A stretch of 64,000 bases of DNA, taken from contig NZ_KN293976.1 in NCBI RefSeq assembly GCF_000768555.3, forward strand, positions 124,001 to 188,000, written 5' to 3'. The notes under the pieces are model-generated. The model worked only from the letters and a program-made list of their open reading frames with translations, made no database searches and was not told the DNA's origin. The position numbers were made by a program, and so were the translations under genes. How positions within the stretch are numbered: position 1 is the stretch's first letter; the number at the start of each line of letters is the position of its first letter. The stretch is from Roseovarius mucosus DSM 17069. Its GTDB lineage: Bacteria > Pseudomonadota > Alphaproteobacteria > Rhodobacterales > Rhodobacteraceae. Shown here piece after piece: positions 52,359-61,241 of this stretch.

Positions 52359-54212
52359 TCACACACGCAGCGCGTCACTGGGGGAAATACGCAAAGCGCG
52401 CAAAGCATTCAGGATGACGGCAACGTCAATCACCTCTTGCAAGAGGGCACCCTGAACCGGGCTTAGGTAGCCATAGGCAGCAGCGATCATGCCCATCACC
52501 GAAAGACCGATCCCGACAACAACGCTTTCAACAGCGATCCGGCGTGCCGCGCGGGCAATCTCGATCCCGGGCCCCAGCGGGTCGATACGATCAACCAGAA
52601 GCACCACATCGGCCGCCTCAGCGGATGCGGCTGCACCCCGCGCGCCCATGGCGACGCCGACATCGGCAGCACTAAGAGCAGGCGCATCATTCACGCCGTC
52701 CCCCACCATCATCACCGGACCGCGCTTGCGTTCGGAAAGTACAAGCAGCACCTTTTGATCGGGCGTAAGACCCGCCCGCACCCCATCAAGGCCCAACCCC
52801 TCGGTCACGCGTTTGGCCACATCGGCGCGGTCGCCGGTCGCAAGCAGGATACGGCGCACCCCTTCGCGCCTCAGCCCGTTCAGCATAGCGCCGGCGCCGT
52901 CGCGCAGCGGGTCGGACATCACCAGATGTCCCGCCATTTGACCGTCAATTGCGACGGCAACCAAAACCGATCCGGCAGCCATGCTGGACGCATCGCCAGA
53001 CACACGCCCGACAAGAGCCGCGACAAAACCATCCCCCCCGACGATAACGGGGCGGCCTTCGACTCTGCCCACCACCCCCTCACCGGGCAGTTCCACCACC
53101 TCTGAGGGTACGGGCAAGCGGAGACCTTCTGCCTTTGCCGCCGCGACGACGGCTTGCGCCACGGGATGCTTCGAGGCCTGATCAAGGGCTGCGGCCATGC
53201 GCAGGATTTCTTGCTCGCTCGTGTCACCGTAACAGGCGATGGACACGATTTTCGGCCGACCATCCGTCAAGGTGCCCGTCTTGTCGAGGATCAAGGTATG
53301 AATGCGCGCCATCGTCTCCAGCGGTCCCGCACCCTTGATAAGCACGCCGAAATGGGCGGCGCGCGAGAGGCCAGCCACCAATGCCACCGGAACAGCCAGA
53401 ATCAAGGGACAGGGCGTGGCCACAACCAGCACCGCGACCGCGCGGATTGGATCGCCCGTGAACCACCACGCAGCAAAGGCGATGCTGACAGTCACCGCGA
53501 GAAAACCGAGGGACCACTTGTCAGCCAGCCGGGACATGGGCGCCTTGGACGCCTGCGCCTCGGCGACCAGCCTTACAATTCCGGCATAAGTGCTGTCCTT
53601 GGCCGGGCGCAGCGCCGTGAGGTCAAACGCCTCGCCCGCATTGGTGGCCCCACTCATCGCCTCGGCCCCGCGCATCAGGCGTACCGGCAGGGATTCACCC
53701 GTCAGCGCCGACGTGTCGACAAAACCGGTCTCCGAGGCCAGAGTGCCATCAACCGGCACCACGTCACCCTGCCGGATCAGCAACCGGTCACCCGGTAAAA
53801 TCTCGTCAATGGGGATATCTTCAAGCCCGTCGTCGCGATGCCGCGTCGCGGTTCGCGGCACGCGAGACAGTAGCGCATGCATCTCTCGCCGCGCGCGGCC
53901 CTCGGCGAAGCTTTCAAGAAAGGTGCCCCCCGAATACATCACCGCGACCACCGCCGCTGCAAGTGTTTCGCCAAACGCAAGCGCCGCCGTCATCGAGAGC
54001 GCCGCGACGATATCGAGGCCCACCTCGCCCCGGCTGAGGCTGCGCAGAATCTCGATCACAAGCGATGCAAGCACGGGCACGACCCCGGCAATCCAGATAA
54101 GGCTGGCGATGCGGGCCTCATCCGCAAGATAGAAGGCAAGTCCAATGACCAAGCTGGCTACCGCCAGCAGTAGGAGCGCGCTCTTGAGGCGGTCCGATCC
54201 GGTTTGTTCCAT
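52359..54212 (-). CDS. Heavy-metal P1B-type ATPase without N-terminal HMA domain
   Basis: A 617-residue metal-exporting or -importing ATPase. It has the actuator motif ALTGES, the transmembrane metal motif ATPCPLILAVP (CPL in place of CPC), phosphorylation site DKTGTLTDG, the P1B-specific SKHPVAQAV and the hinge VGDGVNDAPAL. There is no N-terminal metal-binding domain. The last membrane segment carries LQEVIDVAVILNALRAL, where Glu and Asp may be metal ligands. Zn, Cd or Co are possible; the CPL motif leaves selectivity open. ATG 54212 has GAGG upstream. It is convergent with sauT. Confidence 0.9.
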   Translation of the reverse strand: MEQTGSDRLKSALLLLAVASLVIGLAFYLADEARIASLIWIAGVVPVLASLVIEILRSLSRGEVGLDIVAALSMTAALAFGETLAAAVVAVMYSGGTFLESFAEGRARREMHALLSRVPRTATRHRDDGLEDIPIDEILPGDRLLIRQGDVVPVDGTLASETGFVDTSALTGESLPVRLMRGAEAMSGATNAGEAFDLTALRPAKDSTYAGIVRLVAEAQASKAPMSRLADKWSLGFLAVTVSIAFAAWWFTGDPIRAVAVLVVATPCPLILAVPVALVAGLSRAAHFGVLIKGAGPLETMARIHTLILDKTGTLTDGRPKIVSIACYGDTSEQEILRMAAALDQASKHPVAQAVVAAAKAEGLRLPVPSEVVELPGEGVVGRVEGRPVIVGGDGFVAALVGRVSGDASSMAAGSVLVAVAIDGQMAGHLVMSDPLRDGAGAMLNGLRREGVRRILLATGDRADVAKRVTEGLGLDGVRAGLTPDQKVLLVLSERKRGPVMMVGDGVNDAPALSAADVGVAMGARGAAASAEAADVVLLVDRIDPLGPGIEIARAARRIAVESVVVGIGLSVMGMIAAAYGYLSPVQGALLQEVIDVAVILNALRALRISPSDALRV

Positions 54213-54335
54213 GCGACCTCGTTCTCCCCGGCCACGCACCCACCTTGCGTAGCCCGCATGATCACTCAGGTCACAGAGACCGTCCAGCCCGAGTTTTACC
54301 GCAAGAAAGCTGCGGCTCCAGAAAGGACGACGCGC

Positions 54336-55133
54336 TCAGAACGCGAAAGGCCCATCCCCATAGCGCAATGGCAGTTCGGTCCAGACCCCACCCACCCCCG
54401 TGTCGATCACGGCGCATCCCGTTGGTCCCGTCAGAAACCCGACCGGTGCCTCTTTGCGCACGTCCAGTGCAAACGCACTGCAACAGGACGGGGCTGTCAC
54501 GACCGGATGTCGCCCCAAAAGACCATGATAGACACCATGCACATGCCCGGCCAATACCCGAACCGGCGCATCATGTTGATCCAACACCGAGCGCAAGGCG
54601 TCAGGGTTCTCCAGACCGATGGCATCCATGAAACGTATGCCGGTTCGCAGCGGCGGGTGATGCAGAGCAACAAGCGTCTGCCTGCGTCCCGCCGTGGACA
54701 ATGCCTCGGACAAAAGCACGAGACTTTCATCGCGCAGAGTGCCGCCGCCCTTACCCTCGATCAACGTATCGAGGCCGATAACGCGCGTGTCTCCGATATC
54801 CGCGACCCAGTCGATCTGGCCAGTTGACCTTATCTCTGGCAGGTCGGAAAACGCAGCCCTGAACGTTTCTCGATCATCGTGATTGCCCGGCACCACCAGC
54901 AATCTCTGCCCCAATCGCTCGAGTTGCTCGCGTGCAACTCTGTAACTCTCGGCGCTGCCATCATCACTGATATCGCCGGTCACAAGGACGGCATCCACGG
55001 GTCCGATGGATTCAAGCCGGTGAATGAGCGTGTCCACAGCCCCCCGAAAAAGACGGGCGGTGTCGAGTTGCCCCGAAACCAGCAGACCCTCTGGCACAAT
55101 GTGAAGGTCGGTCAGGTGGAGAAACCGCGCCAT
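54336..55133 (-). CDS. Calcineurin-like metallophosphoesterase (CpdA/GpdQ class)
   Basis: A 265-residue class III cyclic-nucleotide/glycerophosphodiester phosphodiesterase. The dimetal site is complete: Asp-x-His in HLTDLHI, GDISDDG, GNHDD, LHHPP and GHVHGVYHG. Related enzymes hydrolyse cAMP (CpdA) or glycerophosphodiesters (GpdQ). It lies 2 bases after the permease gene of a Ugp-like transporter, so a glycerophosphodiester such as glycerophosphocholine is the more likely substrate. The reading frame continues upstream but ATG 55133 begins the domain. Confidence 0.85.
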   Translation of the reverse strand: MARFLHLTDLHIVPEGLLVSGQLDTARLFRGAVDTLIHRLESIGPVDAVLVTGDISDDGSAESYRVAREQLERLGQRLLVVPGNHDDRETFRAAFSDLPEIRSTGQIDWVADIGDTRVIGLDTLIEGKGGGTLRDESLVLLSEALSTAGRRQTLVALHHPPLRTGIRFMDAIGLENPDALRSVLDQHDAPVRVLAGHVHGVYHGLLGRHPVVTAPSCCSAFALDVRKEAPVGFLTGPTGCAVIDTGVGGVWTELPLRYGDGPFAF

Positions 55134-55135
55134 GT

Positions 55136-55945
55136 TTACTTGATCCCCGCGCGCAAGAAGGCCTGCACGAACTGTCTTTGAAAGACAAGGAAGGCGACCA
55201 GCAAAGGTGCCACGGACATGATCGTTGCCGCCGAAATCACGCTGATGTTCACGCCGTTCTCGGGCGCGCCAAAAATCGAAAGCCCCACGGTGAGCGGTCG
55301 GGTATCCGGCGAATTGGTGACAATCAACGGCCATAGAAAATTGTTCCAATGGGTCGAAACCGACACCAGCGCATAAGCCAGATATGTGGGCCGCGCGAGC
55401 GGCACATAGACCCGCCACAGGATACCGAACCAGCCGCATCCCTCGACGCGCGCCGCCTCGTGCAGTTCGATCGGCACGCCCTTGAACGCCTGACGCATGA
55501 GGAAAATGCCAAAGGCAGATGCCATATAGGGCATGCCCACCCCAAGGATCGTATCGAACAGTCCGAGACGCGAAATCATCACGTAATTCTCGACAATCAA
55601 AACTTCGGGCAGAATGAAAAGCTGCATCAACACCAGAAGAAACACGATGTCACGCCCCGGAAAGCGCACCTGCGCAAAGGCAAAACCCGCCAGCGTTGTC
55701 ACGAAGAATTGCCCGATCAGGATTACGGTCACCAGGAGGAAAGTGTTGAGAAAATATCGGAGCCAAGGCGCACCGGCCCAAGCGGTGCGGAAATTGTCCA
55801 AGGTCCACGGCGCGGCAATGTTGAAGTTCACCGCATCCGACGTGGTGTGAAACGCCGCCCAGACGGCAAAGACCAGCGGCGAGATCCAGATCACCGCCAG
55901 CAGCAGCGCGCCGAAGGTTTCGAGGTGTCGCATGAGGCCGCTCAT
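55136..55945 (-). CDS. Carbohydrate/glycerophosphate-type ABC transporter permease (UgpE-like)
   Basis: A 269-residue MalG/UgpE-family permease with six spans and the EAA loop ELHEAARVEGCGWFGILWRV. Its start overlaps the stop of the partner permease by 4 bases. It completes the pore of the transporter. Confidence 0.92.
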   Translation of the reverse strand: MSGLMRHLETFGALLLAVIWISPLVFAVWAAFHTTSDAVNFNIAAPWTLDNFRTAWAGAPWLRYFLNTFLLVTVILIGQFFVTTLAGFAFAQVRFPGRDIVFLLVLMQLFILPEVLIVENYVMISRLGLFDTILGVGMPYMASAFGIFLMRQAFKGVPIELHEAARVEGCGWFGILWRVYVPLARPTYLAYALVSVSTHWNNFLWPLIVTNSPDTRPLTVGLSIFGAPENGVNISVISAATIMSVAPLLVAFLVFQRQFVQAFLRAGIK

Positions 55946-56835
55946 TGGTAATGGGTCCGCTTGTCAAGGATGGTGAACTTGATCCCCGCCACCACGCCCA
56001 GCACCAGCAGGATCAGGATCGTCATCGCCGCCGCCTGCGGCGCGTCGAAGAACGCAAAGGCCATTTCCCAGATGTAGTAGAGGATAAGCTTCGAGGCGTC
56101 GTTCGGCCCGCCCTTTGTCAGGATGAAGAGGTGATCAATCAGTTTGACCGAGTTGATCAGCGCGTTGACCATGATGAAGAGCGTGGTCGGCATCAGGAGC
56201 GGCAGCACGATCCGGCGCGTGTAGGTCAGGCGGCTTGCCCCCTCGATATCGGCAGCCTCCTTGAGGTCCTCGGGAATGGTCTGAAGCGCGGCGAGATAGA
56301 AGATCATGAAGAACCCCGCCTCTTTCCAGATCGTCACGATGATCACGGCCCAAAGTGCCGTCTCCGGCTGGCCAAGCCAATTGACAGAGGGCAGCCCAAA
56401 GAGCGCCCCGATCTGATCCAGAACCCCCAATCCCGGCGTGTAAAAGAACAGCCAGAGATTAGCAGCGGCGATCATCGGCAGCACGGTGGGCGTGAAATAG
56501 GCGGTCCGAACAAAACCGCGCGCCGGGATCTTGGAATTGGCCCATAGCGCCATGCCAAGGGCAATCGCGATGGAAACGGGGATCGTGGCACCCGCATAGA
56601 TCAGGTTGTTCGTGACCACCTTCCAAAAGGTCGGATCGGCGAAGAGCTCAGCGTAGTTTTCCGTGCCAACGAATTCACTGGGTTTGCGGCGCGTTTCCCG
56701 GCTGAAAAGGCTGGTCCAGAGAGTCGCCAGCGACGGATAAAAGGCAAAGGCCGTCAGCAAAATCGCGGCAGGGGATAGCAGAAGCCATCCGTAAATCGCC
56801 TGTCTGCGGCGTTCGATATTCACATGCTGCGCCAT
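55942..56835 (-). CDS. Carbohydrate/glycerophosphate-type ABC transporter permease (UgpA-like)
   Basis: A 297-residue MalF/UgpA-family permease beginning with a charged stretch and WLLLSPAAILLTAFAFYPSL, with the EAA loop DLKEAADIEGASRLTYTRRI. It pairs with the UgpE-like subunit. The binding-protein gene lies 74 bases upstream. Confidence 0.92.
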   Translation of the reverse strand: MAQHVNIERRRQAIYGWLLLSPAAILLTAFAFYPSLATLWTSLFSRETRRKPSEFVGTENYAELFADPTFWKVVTNNLIYAGATIPVSIAIALGMALWANSKIPARGFVRTAYFTPTVLPMIAAANLWLFFYTPGLGVLDQIGALFGLPSVNWLGQPETALWAVIIVTIWKEAGFFMIFYLAALQTIPEDLKEAADIEGASRLTYTRRIVLPLLMPTTLFIMVNALINSVKLIDHLFILTKGGPNDASKLILYYIWEMAFAFFDAPQAAAMTILILLVLGVVAGIKFTILDKRTHYQ

Positions 56836-56909
56836 GTTCGGCCTTTTTAGCGGTCAATGTCGACGCCGGACCACGCCCGACGCCGACAAAAGGGACGTCC
56901 GATCAGAAT

Positions 56910-58166
56910 TTACCGGTAGTCTTTCAACAGCCGCTCGGCGGCCTCTTGTGCCTCGGCCAAGGCATCCGCAGGCGCTTTGCCGCCCGTCAATGCCGCCTGA
57001 ATGGCGTTGTTGAGCCCATCGCGCACGCGCGCCGTCTCGAAGGTCGAGAATTCGGCAACGGCGTTTTCAAGCTGGTTGCGCGCGACAAGAGCCGGCGGGA
57101 ACTCTGCTGTATAGGCCTTGAGCGCTTCGGTGTCATAGGATGCGGGCGACACCCCCATATAGCCGGTGGCAATCGACCATTCTGCGGCCTGTTCGGGCGC
57201 GGTCATGAACTCGATCAGCTTGAGCGCTGCGGCCCGCTCTTCTTCAGTCGTGTCCTGAAAGACATAGAAATTGCCACCACCGGTGGGCGAGCCGGGCCGC
57301 ACATTCGCCGGAAGCACCGACACCCCGAAATCAAAGCTGGCTTCTTTCTTGACCGCCGTCAGGTTGCCGGTCGAATGCCACATCATTGCCGTCTGACCTT
57401 CGAGAAAGGCCTGACGCAGCGTGCCCCATTCCACCGTCCCTTCGGGCATGATGCCATGCTCGGTCGAGAGCGATTTCCAGAATTCCAGGGTCTCGACAAC
57501 CGCGGGGTCGTCAAAATAGGTCTCCAGCCCGTCACTGGACATCAGTTCCTTGCCATTCTGAATGGCGAGCGCCTGGAACATCCAATAGGGATAGCCGGTC
57601 GAGGGGATCATCAGACCATAGGTGCCATCTTTGGTCAGGGCCTTGCCCATGCTGACCATCTCGTCCCACGTGGCCGGGGGCGCCTCGGGGTCAAGACCTG
57701 CGGCACGGAACATATCCTTGTTGTAATAGGCCACGATGGTCGAACGCTGGAACGGGATACCCCATGTCTTACCCTCGATCCGGCCGTTGGCCATCAATGC
57801 GGGATAAAAGCTGTCGAGCCAGCCTTGGTCCACACCTTCGATATCCTCAAAGGCGACAATCTTTTCCTGCTCGATCAGGTCATAGGCGTCGATCGAAAAG
57901 AGCACCGCCAATTGCGCGGGCTCGCCCGAGGCCATGGCCGAAAGCGCCCGCACGCGCGTGTCATCGTAATTGCCCGAATAGATCGCGTTGACCTTGATGT
58001 CGGGGTTGGCCTCTTCGAACTTGGCGACGATACCATCCACGACCTCGGTCAGCGCACCGCCAACCGCAATCGGGTAATACATCGTCAACTCGGTTTGCGC
58101 CGCGACCGGCGCGGCGGTCAGGGCCGCCAATGCCGTTGCTAGACTGATCTTTCTGAAGGTGTTCAT
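56910..58166 (-). CDS. Extracellular solute-binding protein (UgpB-like, SBP_bac_1)
   Basis: A 418-residue periplasmic binding protein. Signal peptide: FRKISLATALAALTAAPVAA-QT. The mature part ELTMYYPIAVGGALTEVVDG and VNAIYSGNYDDT follows the UgpB pattern (cluster-1 fold). Ligand candidates are sn-glycerol-3-phosphate, glycerophosphodiesters or a sugar; the phosphoesterase and phosphatase genes around it favour the first two. ATG 58166 follows GGGAGAAA. Confidence 0.88.
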   Translation of the reverse strand: MNTFRKISLATALAALTAAPVAAQTELTMYYPIAVGGALTEVVDGIVAKFEEANPDIKVNAIYSGNYDDTRVRALSAMASGEPAQLAVLFSIDAYDLIEQEKIVAFEDIEGVDQGWLDSFYPALMANGRIEGKTWGIPFQRSTIVAYYNKDMFRAAGLDPEAPPATWDEMVSMGKALTKDGTYGLMIPSTGYPYWMFQALAIQNGKELMSSDGLETYFDDPAVVETLEFWKSLSTEHGIMPEGTVEWGTLRQAFLEGQTAMMWHSTGNLTAVKKEASFDFGVSVLPANVRPGSPTGGGNFYVFQDTTEEERAAALKLIEFMTAPEQAAEWSIATGYMGVSPASYDTEALKAYTAEFPPALVARNQLENAVAEFSTFETARVRDGLNNAIQAALTGGKAPADALAEAQEAAERLLKDYR

Positions 58167-58208
58167 GATTTTCTCCCTTGAATTAAACGTGGTCATTCGA
58201 ACGTGACC

Positions 58209-59243
58209 TCACACAGTCACGCCATTCGGATGCCGAAGCCTGTTTCCCTCTGCGTCGAAGAAATGCAGGTCCTCATCGGCAAAATCTATTTCGAGGTCCT
58301 CGCCCGCCGGAATGTGCCGCAGGCCCGGCATCGAAATCGTAAGCCCGCGCGCGCCCGGATGCGTCAGACCCACAAAGGTCTCCGATCCCAGGAACTCACA
58401 CTCTGAAACCCGGCATTTCAGCCGCCCCTTGCCAGCCTCAGCTAAGCGTAGGCTCTCGGCGCGCAGGCCGATCATGGTCGCGCGTTCGAAACCCGGCAGC
58501 ATCGCACTGTCGATCAGCGCCATCGGCGGTGCGCCGACGAATTCCGCGACAAAGGTATTGGCGGGGCGGTAATAGAGATCCTCTGGCGCACCGGACTGCT
58601 GAATTCGCCCGTCCCGCATCAGCACGACGTGATCGGCCATGCTCATGGCTTCGGTCTGATCATGGGTCACATAGACAACGGTGATGCCCAGATCGAGTTG
58701 CAGCTTCTTTATATCCTTGCGCACAGACGCGCGCAGCTTGGCATCGAGGTTCGACAGCGGCTCATCCATCAGGCAAAGCGGCTGGTTCGCCACGATAGCA
58801 CGGGCAAGGGCCACGCGCTGTCGCTGGCCACCTGACAACGCACCGGGCTTGCGCGCCTCATAGCCCAAAAGCCCGGTGATCTCGAGCGCGCGCTTGAGCT
58901 TCTCGCGCCGTTCGGCAGCCGGTACGCGGCGCACTTTGAGGCCAAACACCACATTCTCGGCAACGCTCAGATGCGGAAAGAGCGCGTAGGATTGAAACAC
59001 CATCGACAGATTGCGCTCTGACGGCGCGGCTGTGGTCACGTCCTTGCCGTCGATGATGATCCGCCCCTCGTCCGGCAACTCCAACCCCGACAGCAGCCGC
59101 AGCGTGGTCGATTTCCCGCACCCGGACGGACCAAGCAGCGCAACAAACGACCCACGCGGGATGGACAGGGAAACGCCCTCGACACCAAGCTGCCCATTCC
59201 AGCGCTTGGCGACATTCTGCACCTCGACGAACGTGTCAGGCAT
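58209..59243 (-). CDS. ABC transporter ATP-binding protein (UgpC/MalK-like)
   Basis: A 344-residue ATPase with Walker A GPSGCGKSTT, signature LSGGQRQRVALARAI, Walker B LCLMDEPLSNLDAKLR, VTHDQTEAM and a C-terminal TOBE regulatory domain. ATG 59243 overlaps the stop of the DeoR gene (ATGA), linking regulator and transporter in one transcript. The binding-protein gene follows after 42 bases. Confidence 0.93.
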   Translation of the reverse strand: MPDTFVEVQNVAKRWNGQLGVEGVSLSIPRGSFVALLGPSGCGKSTTLRLLSGLELPDEGRIIIDGKDVTTAAPSERNLSMVFQSYALFPHLSVAENVVFGLKVRRVPAAERREKLKRALEITGLLGYEARKPGALSGGQRQRVALARAIVANQPLCLMDEPLSNLDAKLRASVRKDIKKLQLDLGITVVYVTHDQTEAMSMADHVVLMRDGRIQQSGAPEDLYYRPANTFVAEFVGAPPMALIDSAMLPGFERATMIGLRAESLRLAEAGKGRLKCRVSECEFLGSETFVGLTHPGARGLTISMPGLRHIPAGEDLEIDFADEDLHFFDAEGNRLRHPNGVTV

Positions 59244-60019
59244 CACTCGGCATCCTCTGCAAAGGTGATGCGGTCGCCCAACTGCTCGACCAGCCCGCCA
59301 AACGGCGCGGCTGGCGGGCGGTCGCATATGATGTGGTCGATCCGTGCGATATTGCCGCCAACGGCAGGAGCAAGGCGCCCGAACTTGCTGTGGTCGATCA
59401 CAAGGATGGATTTCCGCGCGTTCTGCCACATGCGGTGGGTGGCGCGCACTTCGGCCTGATGAAATTCGAGCAACTCGCCCTCCGCTCCGATTCCCGCCGT
59501 TCCAAAGAGGGCGAATTCTGCGCGATAGCGATCAAAGAACTCGACCACCTCCTCGCCCACGAAATCGCGGTCCGGCAGGCGAAGCTCGCCACCCGGAAGG
59601 ATGATGCGGTTGGAAATCTCTTCACTCAGCGCCATCGCCGCGCTGAGATTGTTGGTGACGATGGTCAACTCCTTCTTGCGATGCAGCGCCCGCGCCACGC
59701 TGAGAACAGTCGATCCGATGGAGATGAAAACGGTGGAGCCATTCGGGATCAGCGCCGCTGCGGCATTGGCAATCGCGCGCTTGCCCACGAGATTCGTACC
59801 GGCCCGCTGATCGAACGGTGTGTTGCGCCGCCCCTCGGCCAGCTCGATACGCCCGTGCGACCGTTGCAGCGTGTCGCCATCGCAGAGGATATCGAGATCG
59901 CGTCGGATCGTCTGCATCGACACGCCAAACATCTCGGCAAGCGCGCCCACGCTCACCCCTCCCTGTTCCTGAACGACCTCTTGAATGAGGTCGTGTCGCC
60001 TGCTTTTCTTGGACGCCAT
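59243..60019 (-). CDS. DeoR-family (GlpR-like) transcriptional regulator
   Basis: A 258-residue regulator with an N-terminal DeoR HTH (RRHDLIQEVVQEQGGVSVGA, with SMQTIRRDLDIL as recognition part) and a C-terminal DeoRC sugar-phosphate sensor domain (TVFISIGSTVLSVARAL, ILPGGELRLPDRDFVG). GlpR of this family senses glycerol-3-phosphate. It is the first gene of the minus-strand transporter operon and divergent from a HAD phosphatase gene. Two near-identical 16-bp sites lie in the intergenic region. Confidence 0.9.
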   Translation of the reverse strand: MASKKSRRHDLIQEVVQEQGGVSVGALAEMFGVSMQTIRRDLDILCDGDTLQRSHGRIELAEGRRNTPFDQRAGTNLVGKRAIANAAAALIPNGSTVFISIGSTVLSVARALHRKKELTIVTNNLSAAMALSEEISNRIILPGGELRLPDRDFVGEEVVEFFDRYRAEFALFGTAGIGAEGELLEFHQAEVRATHRMWQNARKSILVIDHSKFGRLAPAVGGNIARIDHIICDRPPAAPFGGLVEQLGDRITFAEDAE

Positions 60020-60060
60020 TTCAGCCCCGTTGGTTTTGGTCGATTGTTGGACACGAAATG

Positions 60061-60076
60061 CAACAAAGCAACATTT
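60061..60076. promoter_or_regulatory. Candidate DeoR operator, copy 1
   Basis: CAACAAAGCAACATTT lies 42 bases before the deoR start. Together with the preceding base it contains a direct repeat GCAACA-AA-GCAACA. Its reverse complement recurs with one mismatch at 60195-60210 before the divergent HAD gene. Confidence 0.55.
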
Positions 60077-60194
60077 TTCTACTCGAATCGCTTGCCGATT
60101 TTCGCCAACTCTTGCGCCACCTGATAAGAACTGCCTGTCTCGGTGGAGTTTTCCGTTGCGCCCCCTGCTATCGCGGATATGTGACAGAGGTATG

Positions 60195-60210
60195 AAATGT
60201 CGCTTTGTTG
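60195..60210. promoter_or_regulatory. Candidate DeoR operator, copy 2
   Basis: AAATGTCGCTTTGTTG is the reverse complement of the site at 60061-60076 with a single mismatch. It is followed at once by TTGACT (60213-60218), a good -35 candidate for the HAD gene, so bound regulator could block that promoter. Confidence 0.55.
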
Positions 60211-60317
60211 TTTTGACTTTAATTTTTTTACTTACGCTGTAAGTTTTCCCCAAGCTGGAGGTCGCTCCAGCGCTGCGGCACACGCAGTTTGACCAAGCCA
60301 AGGGACCAGCCAAGCCG

Positions 60318-61202
60318 ATGGATACTGCCGCAACCATTTTCGACCGCTACGAGGCTGTGCGCCATCGCCTGCCTTCGGCGAGCCCTCCGGCCAGAACATC
60401 GCAAATCGCATCGCTGCACGACATAGCGGCCCATGCCGATGCCTTTGTCTTTGACGCCTACGGTGTGCTCAATATCGGCGAGGCCGCGATTCCCGGCGCT
60501 GCGCAACGCCTGCGGGAATTGCGCGAGATCGGGTGTCAGATTCGCATTCTCTCAAACGCGGCCAGCTACACGCATACAGGGGCCGTGACCAAGTTTCAGA
60601 AACTGGGCATGGGGGTGAAGGACCACGAGATCATCACCAGCCGCGACGCGACATTGGCACATCTGGACGAGCGTTTGTGGGGATGCATCGCCGCACCACA
60701 AGACAACCTGTCCGACATCACGGCCCCCACACGGCGCCTCGTGGATGACCCCACAAGCTATGATCAGGTCGAGGGGTTCTTGTTCCTCTCGACCGAAGTC
60801 TGGTCTCTGGACAGACAGGCTTTGCTCGAATCCGCGTTGTCAAAGCGGCCAAGGCCCGTGATCATCGCCAATGCCGATCTGGTTGCTCCACGCGAACATG
60901 GGTTCTCGCTGGAACCCGGTTACTTCGGGCATCAACTCGCGGATCGCGGCATTCAGGATGTGCGGTTCTTTGGCAAACCTTTTCCCGCGGTCTATGAGAT
61001 GGTCGAGGCCTCGCTGCCCAACCTCTCGCCCGAACGCATCATCATGTGCGGCGATACGCTGCACACGGATATTCTCGGAGCCGCATCACGGGGCTGGCAG
61101 ACAGTTCTCGTGGAAAAGGACGGTCTCTTTTCGGGCCAAGACACTGGCGCCTATCTTTGCCAGGCCAACCTCTTTCCGACGTGGCGCCTGTCGCGCATCT
61201 GA
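60318..61202 (+). CDS. HAD-superfamily IIA hydrolase (NagD-like phosphatase)
   Basis: A 294-residue HAD subfamily IIA protein. Motif I is FDAYGVLNIG (nucleophile Asp), motif II SNAAS, and the C-terminal motifs FGKPFPAVYEM and MCGDTLHTDILGA complete the site; the pattern fits the TIGR01459-type group. Such enzymes dephosphorylate small molecules including glycerol-3-phosphate and nucleotides. Divergence from the DeoR regulator and shared operator-like sites suggest it works on a phosphate ester imported by the Ugp-like transporter. Confidence 0.85.
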   Translation: MDTAATIFDRYEAVRHRLPSASPPARTSQIASLHDIAAHADAFVFDAYGVLNIGEAAIPGAAQRLRELREIGCQIRILSNAASYTHTGAVTKFQKLGMGVKDHEIITSRDATLAHLDERLWGCIAAPQDNLSDITAPTRRLVDDPTSYDQVEGFLFLSTEVWSLDRQALLESALSKRPRPVIIANADLVAPREHGFSLEPGYFGHQLADRGIQDVRFFGKPFPAVYEMVEASLPNLSPERIIMCGDTLHTDILGAASRGWQTVLVEKDGLFSGQDTGAYLCQANLFPTWRLSRI

Positions 61203-61241
61203 GACAGGCGCAAACGCGCAAACCACGCCGGCCAAAGGAGG

